A DNA stretch of 64,000 nt from Rhodoplanes tepidamans (GTDB lineage: Bacteria > Pseudomonadota > Alphaproteobacteria > Rhizobiales > Xanthobacteraceae), in contig NZ_JAUSUJ010000008.1 in NCBI RefSeq assembly GCF_030813915.1, positions 62,001 through 126,000 on the forward strand. The letters run 5' to 3'. The notes beneath the pieces are model-generated. The model did no database searches. It was not told the origin of the DNA and saw only the letters and a list, made by a program, of their open reading frames with translations. The stretch's first letter is position 1. Each line of letters starts with the position of its first letter. The translations under genes were made by a program, and so were the position numbers. Positions 56,385 to 64,000 of the stretch are shown here, piece after piece.

Positions 56385-58313
56385 ATGCTCGCGACCCTGA
56401 TGCGCTGGTCGGGACTCGACCGCGCCGCCCTCCTCCATGCCGCCGGGCTCGCCGGCTCGGCCTGGCTCGCCTTCGCGATCGCGGCGAGCCTCCACATCCA
56501 GAACGCCTACTGGGCCGCCATGCCGGTCTTCGTGGTGGCGCAGGCGTCGCGCGGCCTGCTGATCGAGCGCGCCTTCTATCGCCTGGTCGGCACCGCGCTC
56601 GGCGCCGCGCTCGGCTTCGCCGTCGTGCGGGCCGGGCATCCGGTGGTCGAGCTCGCGCTGCTCGCCTGCGTGGTCGCGGTCGGGGCCGGCCTCACCCACA
56701 TCCTGCGCGGGGTCCATTCCTACGGGGCCTTCATGGTCGGCATGACGGCGGCCGTCGTGGTGCTGCCCTCGGTGCTGGCGCCGCAGCACGCGACCGAGAT
56801 CGCCGTCGCCCGCGTCGAATGCACCTTCATCGGCGTCCTGGTGGTGACGCTGGTGATGGGGCTGATCACGCCCGGCTCGCGGCGCGACGCCTTCTACCGG
56901 CGCGCCCGCAAGCTCGCCGCCGATGCGGTGGGGTTCGCCGCCGCGGCGGCCGAGGGCACGGCCGGCGTGCCGTCTCAGGCCGACGAGCGCGCCGTGCTGG
57001 GCGAGATCGCCGACGTCGACGCGCTCGCCGTGATGGTGTCGGCCGGCTCGGTCGAGGGCTATCGGCGGCTGCGTCACGTGAACGCGCTGGTCGCCGGGGC
57101 GATCGAGATCATGGCGGCCGGCCGCGGCGCCGGCGCCCGCATCCGGCGCGGCGACCCGGTGCCGGCCGGGGTGGCGGCGCAGCTGCGGGCGGCGGCGGAG
57201 CGCCTGCGGGCGGCGCCCGGCGACGGCCCGCCGCCGGCGCCCGTGCAGGGCGACCTCCTCGCCGCTCCGCCCGAGATGCGCCGTCTCGCCGCCGCCCTGA
57301 ACCAGATCGTCGCCGCCGACCGGGCCCTGTTCGCCGAGCCGGGAACGGCGGACGCCACCTCGTTCGGCCGCAAGGCGCGCTATCTCGCCCCCTGGCGCGA
57401 CTGGGGGCTGGCCCGCGACACCGGGCTCGCCGCCGGCTCGGCGACCTTCGCGGCCGGCCTGCTCGGCTGGGCGACCGGCTTCCCGGCGGCCGAGCTGACC
57501 GCGCTCGGCATCTGCATCTTCTCCATGGTGCTCGGCTCGATGCCGGCCCCCCAGAAGATCGCGCCGCTCCTGTTCGGCGGGGTCGTCGCCGGCGTGCTCG
57601 CCGCGATCCTCTATCGGCTGGCGGTCCAGCCGGTCGTGCCGACCGTCCCGGCCGTGCTCGCCTCGGTGCTCCCGTTCATCCTCTTCGGGTCGCTCCTGCG
57701 CGCGAGCCCCAGGACCGCGATCCCGGCGCTCGACTTCAACATGTGCTTCCTGCTGGCGAGCCAGGCCGGCCTGCCGGCCGCCGGTGCGCCGGCCGTGCTG
57801 GTCGACTCCCTCGCCCTGGTGGTCGCCGCCGGCCTCGCCAGCGGCGGCCATCTGCTGATGCCGCGCCGCTCGGAGAAGCACGCCGCCGAGGCGGCGCGCG
57901 CCATCCGGTCCGACGTCGCGGCGCTGGTCGCGCGCGCCGCGCCGGGCGCCCGGGCCGGCTGGGATCCGCACGCCTCGCGCCGCATGCTGCGCCTCCTCCT
58001 GCATCTGCGCCGGGCCGGCGACCTCGGCGAGGCCGCCCCGCGCGGCCTGCTCGCCGCCCTCAATCTCGGCCACGCCGTCATCGACCTGCACGGCCTCGCC
58101 CGCGACGACAGCCGGACACCCGCCATGCGCGCGCGCGCCGAAAGCGCGCTGACCATGCTGGCCGGATTCTCGGAGGATCCGCTGGCGGTGGCCGAGCGGA
58201 TCGGCCCGCTCGCCGACACCCGCGACGACCTCGCCCTCGCCCGCGCCGCCGGCGCTGCCGCGGACGCCCTGCGGGCCGGAGCGACGCTGTTCCGGTTCGG
58301 GGCACCGGCCTGA
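56385..58313 (+). CDS. FUSC-family inner-membrane protein (aromatic-acid efflux type)
   Basis: FUSC-family proteins (such as AaeB) are thought to export aromatic carboxylic acids or fusaric acid. This one has 642 residues. Two clusters of hydrophobic helices (about 20-170, with IQNAYWAAMPVFVVAQASRG, and about 345-490, with GICIFSMVLGSMPAPQKIAP) are separated by a long Ala/Arg-rich cytosolic segment. A helical C-terminal domain follows. The usual periplasmic adaptor (AaeA) and porin partner are not adjacent, so direction and substrate are uncertain. It converges with the flavoprotein gene with a 6-bp gap. Confidence 0.8.
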   Translation: MLATLMRWSGLDRAALLHAAGLAGSAWLAFAIAASLHIQNAYWAAMPVFVVAQASRGLLIERAFYRLVGTALGAALGFAVVRAGHPVVELALLACVVAVGAGLTHILRGVHSYGAFMVGMTAAVVVLPSVLAPQHATEIAVARVECTFIGVLVVTLVMGLITPGSRRDAFYRRARKLAADAVGFAAAAAEGTAGVPSQADERAVLGEIADVDALAVMVSAGSVEGYRRLRHVNALVAGAIEIMAAGRGAGARIRRGDPVPAGVAAQLRAAAERLRAAPGDGPPPAPVQGDLLAAPPEMRRLAAALNQIVAADRALFAEPGTADATSFGRKARYLAPWRDWGLARDTGLAAGSATFAAGLLGWATGFPAAELTALGICIFSMVLGSMPAPQKIAPLLFGGVVAGVLAAILYRLAVQPVVPTVPAVLASVLPFILFGSLLRASPRTAIPALDFNMCFLLASQAGLPAAGAPAVLVDSLALVVAAGLASGGHLLMPRRSEKHAAEAARAIRSDVAALVARAAPGARAGWDPHASRRMLRLLLHLRRAGDLGEAAPRGLLAALNLGHAVIDLHGLARDDSRTPAMRARAESALTMLAGFSEDPLAVAERIGPLADTRDDLALARAAGAAADALRAGATLFRFGAPA

Positions 58314-58319
58314 GCCGCC

Positions 58320-59219
58320 TCAGCGGAAGTTCCGCGCCAGCGCGTTGTGGATCGCAGTCGCGGCGATCGCGGCATGGCCGGTGGCGACGCTGATCTGGTG
58401 CAGGTCGGTGGTCACGTCGCCGGCCGCGAACAGCATCGGCACCGAGGTCCGCTGCTTGCCGTCGGCGGTGAGGCAGCCGCCGTCGGTGGCGTCGGCCCCC
58501 AGCGCCAGCGCGAGATCCGAGCGCGCCTGCGCCCCCATCGCCGGATAGAGCACGTCGACGGCGCGGCGCGAGCCGTCCGCCGCGGTGGCGACGATCCCGT
58601 CGCCGGCCGGGACCAGGTCGCGGACCGGGCCGGGCGCGATCGCCAGGCCGGCGGCGGCCGCGTCCTCCGCCTCGGCCGCGGGGAGCCGGCCGGCATCGAG
58701 CGGCAGCACCGTGACGGCGCGGCTGAAGGTGCGCAGGAACAGCGCCTTGGCGACGGCGCGGCGGACCGGGCCGACGACGCCGATCGACCGGTCGGTCGCC
58801 TCGTAGGCGTCGCAGATCGGGCAGTAGCGCACCCGCGCCGCCTTCACCAGCGCCTGCAGGGCGGGCAGGTCCGGGCTGTCGTCGACGATGCCGGTGGCGA
58901 TCACGGCGGCGCGGGCCCGCACGGTCGTGCCGTCCACGGTCGCCTCGAACACCCCGTCGGGCCGCACCAGGCGCCCGACCTCGCCGTGGCGCAGGTCGGC
59001 GCCGTAGCGCTCGGCCTGCTCGCGCAGCCGCATCAGCAGGGCGGGCCCGGCGATGCCGGCGAAGCCCGGATAGTTGTGCGATTCCGGGATCAGCGCCGCC
59101 CGGCTGGCGCCGGCGTCGTAGAGCACGACGCTGCGGCGGAAGCGGGCCAGATAGATCGCCGCGGTGAGCCCGGCCGGCCCGCCGCCGACGATCACGCAAT
59201 CCGCCGTCTCGTCCGCCAT
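58320..59219 (-). CDS. Thioredoxin-reductase-like FAD flavoprotein with an atypical NAD(P) motif
   Basis: This 299-residue protein has an N-terminal FAD motif [20 protein letters not shown], a redox-type CPIC in [14 protein letters not shown] and a C-terminal FAD motif [20 protein letters not shown]. This resembles thioredoxin reductase. The second nucleotide-binding loop reads [20 protein letters not shown], without the GxGxxA/G expected for [25 protein letters not shown] is typical of the family. It may be a reductase with another electron donor, or a sulfide- or halide-type branch. No thioredoxin gene is next to it. Confidence 0.82.
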   Translation of the reverse strand: MADETADCVIVGGGPAGLTAAIYLARFRRSVVLYDAGASRAALIPESHNYPGFAGIAGPALLMRLREQAERYGADLRHGEVGRLVRPDGVFEATVDGTTVRARAAVIATGIVDDSPDLPALQALVKAARVRYCPICDAYEATDRSIGVVGPVRRAVAKALFLRTFSRAVTVLPLDAGRLPAAEAEDAAAAGLAIAPGPVRDLVPAGDGIVATAADGSRRAVDVLYPAMGAQARSDLALALGADATDGGCLTADGKQRTSVPMLFAAGDVTTDLHQISVATGHAAIAATAIHNALARNFR

Positions 59220-59298
59220 GATGCCTCGCCCGTCCGCCCGCGCTCCCGCAGGGCAACGCCGGGCGCCGCCAGTCGTTCGGGCGTCGGTCGTGCAGGCG

Positions 59299-59601
59299 TC
59301 AGTACGGCGGACGGGTCAGGCGGCGGACATTGTCCTCGACGCAGCGCCGCACCGGCACCAGCGCCTGCTCGGCCGCGTCGTCGAAGGTGCCGCCGCCGAG
59401 CAGCGCCCGCATGGCGGCCGCCTCGGCCTCCAGCCCGGCGACCACCTTCTCGGCGACCATCCGGTGCGCCTCGCGGATCGCCGCCGGCCCGCCGCCGGCG
59501 AGCAGCACGGTGCGCATCGCGATCACGGCCTGGGCCCGCAGCCCGAGGCCGGCGATGTCGAGAAAGCGCCTGAACGGGTCGGTGGTGAACTGAGGGGTCA
59601 T
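59299..59601 (-). CDS. Hypothetical helical protein, 100 residues
   Basis: I do not recognise a family with certainty. It starts [20 protein letters not shown]. The rest is almost all helix with Ala/Arg/Glu bias ([20 protein letters not shown]). It ends [14 protein letters not shown]. Short phasin-like or 'antifreeze'-annotated helical proteins of this kind are common in the order, but assignment is weak. It has no signal peptide. Confidence 0.6.
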   Translation of the reverse strand: MTPQFTTDPFRRFLDIAGLGLRAQAVIAMRTVLLAGGGPAAIREAHRMVAEKVVAGLEAEAAAMRALLGGGTFDDAAEQALVPVRRCVEDNVRRLTRPPY

Positions 59602-59811
59602 GGCACGCCTCCGGCGCCGCAGGCCGGGGCGATGGCCGAGGTCGCGGCCATGGCGATGATCTCACGCAATTCGTAAGGGACGGTAAAAGCGGGCGGGAAG
59701 ACTGCAGGACCGAAGTTCGGCCTCTTCCGGCGCCGCCGGCTCACGACGGACGGGGAGGATGCCTCCCGGGCGCGGCCCTGGCGGGCCGCCCCCGGGGACG
59801 ACCGGCAAGGC

Positions 59812-60939
<1,128 letters not shown>

Positions 60940-61162
60940 CCGTGTCGCTCCTTCGAATCGTGCACCCGACCGGCGAGCTATACAGGGCCGCCCGGGGCCG
61001 GGCCAGCCGGCGGGGAGCGCCCGGCCACCCCGGACCGCCCACGATTCGGTAACCAAAAACCGTGTCGCTCCGCCTCGGCCTCAGAAAACCCTCTTTTCAC
61101 CGGAATGGGCTACCCTTCAGCCACGCCGCAGCGCCGCCGCGGCCCGTGTCCGGCAGATTTCC

Positions 61163-62464
61163 ATGCGTATCGACCTGCCGACCCTCTATGCCGTCGCCGC
61201 CTTCGCCACTGCGGTCAGTGGCCTGATGCTGCTCGCCTCCTGGCTGCAGAACCGCAACGCGACGACGCTCGCCTGGTGGGGCGGCGGCACGCTCGTCCAG
61301 GTCACCGGCGGCGTCCTGATCGCCCTGCACGGGAGCGTTCCGGACACGGCGGCGATCGTCGGCGGCAACGCGCTCTGGCTCGCCGCCTTGGGCATGATGT
61401 GGTGCGGCGCCCGCGCCTTCGAGGGCCGTCGCCCGCGTCTCGGGGCGGCCCTCCTCGGGGCCATCGTGTGGGTGGCGCTGTGCCAGAGCGAGGCGTTCTA
61501 CGGCACGCCGGTGCTGCGCATCCGGGTCTTCGCGACGATCGGCCTGGTCTACGCGCTGCTGATTCCGTGGGAGTACTGGCGGGGCCGCCCGCCGCGTCCG
61601 GTGTCGCGCTGGGCCGTGATCGCGCTGATGCTGGTCCAGGCGCTGCTCTACCTCCTGCGCCTCCCCCTGGCCGAGCGGCTGGTCTATCCGGTCGTCTCCG
61701 AGGACGCGGGCGTCCTGATCTCGCTCGGGGTCGGCGCCCTGCTCCTGCACGGCGTCTGCATGGCCTTCCTGGTCATCACGATGGTGAAGGAGCGGCTCGA
61801 GCTGCAGCTCCGGCACGACGCGCTCGTCGATCCGCTGACCGGCATCGCCAACCGCCGCGCCTTCGTCGAACACGGCGAGCGCCTTCTCACCCGGGCCGCA
61901 GGCGAAGGCTGTTCGACCGCGCTGCTGATGATCGACCTCGACCTGTTCAAGCGCATCAACGACACGCTCGGCCACGACGCCGGCGACGCCGTGCTGCGGT
62001 TCTTCTGTACCACCACGGACGGCCTGCTGCGCCCCACCGACCTGTTCGCCCGCACCGGCGGCGAGGAGTTCGCCTGCCTGCTGCCGGGCGCCTCCATCCT
62101 CGAGGCCGTGCAGGTGGCGGATCGGATCCGGGTGCGGTTCGCGGCGCAGAGCCGCCGCCACGGATTCAAGGACGGGCTGACGGTGAGCATCGGCGCGGCG
62201 ACCACCCTGACGTCCGGCCGCCGGCTCACCGCCCTGATGGGGAACGCCGACCGGGCCCTCTACGCGGCCAAGGCGAACGGCCGCAACCGGGTGGAGTGGA
62301 GCCCGGACGAGGAATCGGCGCTCGTCGCCCTCCGCCGCAGGAGCCGCATCGCGGCCGGCCCCGGCGACACGGCCGACGACCGGCCCGACGGGGCGACCGC
62401 GCACCGGACGCCCGCCCAGGCGGCCGAACGCAGGACCCGCGGCTCCGCCGCGCCGGCCTCGTGA
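61163..62464 (+). CDS. Membrane-bound diguanylate cyclase 1 (GGDEF)
   Basis: This enzyme is predicted to make cyclic di-GMP from two GTP. The 433-residue protein has about six hydrophobic helices (residues 5-215, starting MRIDLPTLYAVAAFATAVSG). The GGDEF domain follows, with LVDPLTGIANRRAF and LMIDLDLFKRINDTLGHDAG. The active-site loop is GGEEF (299-303), and the inhibitory-site RxxD is Arg290/Asp293, five residues before it. The last 60 residues are disordered and Ala/Arg-rich. The ATG at 61163 starts a frame that is open far upstream. It is paralogous to the next gene over its full length. Confidence 0.92.
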   Translation: MRIDLPTLYAVAAFATAVSGLMLLASWLQNRNATTLAWWGGGTLVQVTGGVLIALHGSVPDTAAIVGGNALWLAALGMMWCGARAFEGRRPRLGAALLGAIVWVALCQSEAFYGTPVLRIRVFATIGLVYALLIPWEYWRGRPPRPVSRWAVIALMLVQALLYLLRLPLAERLVYPVVSEDAGVLISLGVGALLLHGVCMAFLVITMVKERLELQLRHDALVDPLTGIANRRAFVEHGERLLTRAAGEGCSTALLMIDLDLFKRINDTLGHDAGDAVLRFFCTTTDGLLRPTDLFARTGGEEFACLLPGASILEAVQVADRIRVRFAAQSRRHGFKDGLTVSIGAATTLTSGRRLTALMGNADRALYAAKANGRNRVEWSPDEESALVALRRRSRIAAGPGDTADDRPDGATAHRTPAQAAERRTRGSAAPAS

Positions 62465-62626
62465 CCGGCCGGCGCCTCGCATGGCTGAGCCGGTCCGCCC
62501 GCATGGTTGACGAAACGTTGCACCCAGGCCGGCAAGTTTTAGTCAACCGAAAACGGGGCTCTCATCGGAATCGGCTAGAACGGATGCACCTCGCTGTGCA
62601 ACATGCGCGGCGCGACCGGATCGTTC

Positions 62627-63943
62627 ATGCACATTGATCAGCCCACTCTCTTTGCCGTGACTGCCTTCGCCGCGGCGATCAGCGGGCTGATGCTGCTGTT
62701 CGGCTGGCTGCAGGACCGGTCGTCGGCGACGCTCGCCTGGTGGGGCGGCGGGCTGCTGCTGGTCGTCGGCGGCACCGGGCTGGTGGTGCTGCGCGGCGTC
62801 ATCCCGGACGAGATCTCGATCGTGATCGGCAACGCCGTCCAGCTGTTCGGCTACGGCATGCTGTGGACCGGCGCCCGCACCTTCGAGGGGCGGCGGCCCC
62901 GGATCGCGGTGCTGCTCGTCGTCTCTCTCGCCTGGATGGTGGCGTGCCAGTTCGACTTCTACTGGACCGACATGCCGCTGCGCATCCGGGTGTCGGCGAC
63001 GCTGATCTCCTCCTACCTGCTGCTGACCGCCGCGGAATATGCGCGGCCGAAGAATCCGGAGCTGGTGTCGCGCTGGCCGACCATCTTCATCCTGCTGCTG
63101 CAGGCCGGCGGCGTGCTGATCCGCATCCCGCTCGCCGAGAAGCTGGTGTTCCCGGCGCCCGAGAACTCGTTCACGGCGACCCTGGTGCCGCTCGGCGCCG
63201 CCGGACTGGTGCTGTTCTCCTTCTCGCTCGCCTTCCTGGTGATGGCGATGTCGAAGGAGCGGCTGGTGCTCGAGCACAAGCGCACCGCACTGGTCGATCC
63301 GCTCACCGGGGTGGCCAACCGGCGGGCCTTCTTCGAGCGCGGCGAGCGCATCCTGCGCCGCGGGCTGGCCGACGGCGACACCGCCGCGCTGCTGATGATC
63401 GACATCGACAAGTTCAAGCACGTCAACGACACCTTCGGCCACCAGGCGGGCGACCGGGTGCTGTGCGCCTTCTGCGACACCGCGGCCCGCGTGCTGCGGC
63501 CGACCGACGTGCTCGGCCGCACCGGCGGCGAGGAGTTCGCCTGCCTGCTGCCCGGCGCGACGCCGGCCGAGGCGGCCGCGGTGGCGGACCGGATCCGCCT
63601 CGAGTTCGAGCAGTGCCGGCTCGATCTCGGCGCGGTGCGCCCGACATCGACGGTCAGCATCGGGGTGGCGACCACGGTGGATGTCGGCGGCAGCCTCGCG
63701 GCCCTGATGGGCGCCGCCGACCGGGCCCTCTACCGGGCCAAGGCGAACGGCCGCAACCGGGTCGAATCGGTGGGCGCCCTGAAGGCCGGGGCCCTGTCCG
63801 GCCCGGCCGCCGACCACCCGGCGGCGCAGCCCCCGTGGGGCGCGGGGATGCGGCGCGACGACGCCCGGGCGGCCCCCGGCGCCCGGCCGCACGGCGGCGA
63901 CGCCGCCGACCCGGGCCGCCGCGACGAATCCGCCGTCGCCTGA
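62627..63943 (+). CDS. Membrane-bound diguanylate cyclase 2 (GGDEF)
   Basis: This 438-residue paralogue of the preceding gene has the same layout. The N-terminus MHIDQPTLFAVTAFAAAISG lines up with its neighbour. Shared landmarks are TLAWWGGG, GARxFEGRRPR and RIRVxAT, then LVDPLTGVANRRAF and MIDIDKFKHVNDTFGHQAGD. The active loop is GGEEF (300-304) with I-site Arg291/Asp294, so both catalysis and product inhibition are expected. The ATG at 62627 was taken over one eight codons upstream because it aligns with the paralogue. The gap between the two genes is 162 bp. Confidence 0.92.
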   Translation: MHIDQPTLFAVTAFAAAISGLMLLFGWLQDRSSATLAWWGGGLLLVVGGTGLVVLRGVIPDEISIVIGNAVQLFGYGMLWTGARTFEGRRPRIAVLLVVSLAWMVACQFDFYWTDMPLRIRVSATLISSYLLLTAAEYARPKNPELVSRWPTIFILLLQAGGVLIRIPLAEKLVFPAPENSFTATLVPLGAAGLVLFSFSLAFLVMAMSKERLVLEHKRTALVDPLTGVANRRAFFERGERILRRGLADGDTAALLMIDIDKFKHVNDTFGHQAGDRVLCAFCDTAARVLRPTDVLGRTGGEEFACLLPGATPAEAAAVADRIRLEFEQCRLDLGAVRPTSTVSIGVATTVDVGGSLAALMGAADRALYRAKANGRNRVESVGALKAGALSGPAADHPAAQPPWGAGMRRDDARAAPGARPHGGDAADPGRRDESAVA

Positions 63944-64000
63944 CCGCTCGCACAGGCGGGTCGATTTTTCCCGCCGATCGTCTATAAGGGGCCGGTTCCC

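Noticed and set aside
56214-58091. 625-codon minus-strand frame opposite the FUSC gene
   Set aside because: It is a Gly/Arg/Glu/His-rich shadow. The plus-strand reading has clear membrane helices.
63944-64000. Promoter for a gene beyond the right edge
   Set aside because: A TATAAG-like box occurs near 63991, but no convincing -35 box is found and the gene itself is not visible.

Overview
The window is about 64 kb of very GC-rich DNA. It looks like the chromosome of an alphaproteobacterium, most likely of the Hyphomicrobiales (Rhizobiales). The evidence is the ribosomal and RNA polymerase protein sequences, the LID-less short adenylate kinase, the IalB-family protein, and the intergenic palindromes of the kind common in that order. 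I saw no tRNA, rRNA or CRISPR array. Long antisense ORFs are abundant and are an effect of the GC-rich third codon position.

Region 1 (1-30.7 kb) is housekeeping and lies entirely on the minus strand. In transcription order it holds rplJ-rplL-rpoB-rpoC, then a GH13 alpha-glucosidase, then rpsL-rpsG-fusA-tuf, the S10/spc genes from rpsJ to secY-adk, and the alpha operon rpsM-rpsK-rpoA (rpoA runs off the left edge). Three promoters with near-consensus boxes and 17-bp spacers can be read: before rplJ, before rpsL and before rpsM. A strong intrinsic terminator follows rpoC. Two features break the usual order: the glucosidase sits between rpoC and rpsL, and secE-nusG-rplK-rplA are missing upstream of rplJ.

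Region 2 (31-38 kb) holds an OmpR/EnvZ-type two-component pair with a striking inverted repeat in front of it, a GDP-mannose 4,6-dehydratase, a PPK2 polyphosphate kinase and an exported TPR-caspase protein.

Region 3 (35.9-46.1 kb) is the most unusual part. After the exported TPR-caspase comes a 1610-residue two-partner-secretion exoprotein whose C-terminus is a complete subtilisin-like protease (propeptide plus Asp/His/Ser triad). Its FhaC/ShlB-type transporter and an IalB-family periplasmic protein follow. Four tandem 20-bp palindromes separate exoprotein and transporter, and the exoprotein stop codon lies in the loop of the first. The suggestion that these genes form a surface or secreted proteolysis system is inference from domain content and adjacency.

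Region 4 (46-49 kb) has release factor 3, a DUF433/DUF5615 toxin-antitoxin-like pair and a small unknown protein.

Region 5 (49.3-56.1 kb) is a minus-strand acid-sugar or hydroxy-acid catabolic cluster: LysR regulator, split altronate/galactarate-dehydratase-type enzyme (SAF subunit plus large subunit), LarA-like DUF2088 protein, MFS anion transporter and an enolase-superfamily dehydratase. A 45-bp element occurs twice, ungapped at 34/45 identity, once upstream of the SAF gene and once upstream of the transporter.

Region 6 (56.4-64 kb) has a FUSC-family membrane protein, a thioredoxin-reductase-like flavoprotein, a small helical protein, glutathione-dependent formaldehyde dehydrogenase, and two tandem paralogous membrane diguanylate cyclases whose upstream regions are also similar.
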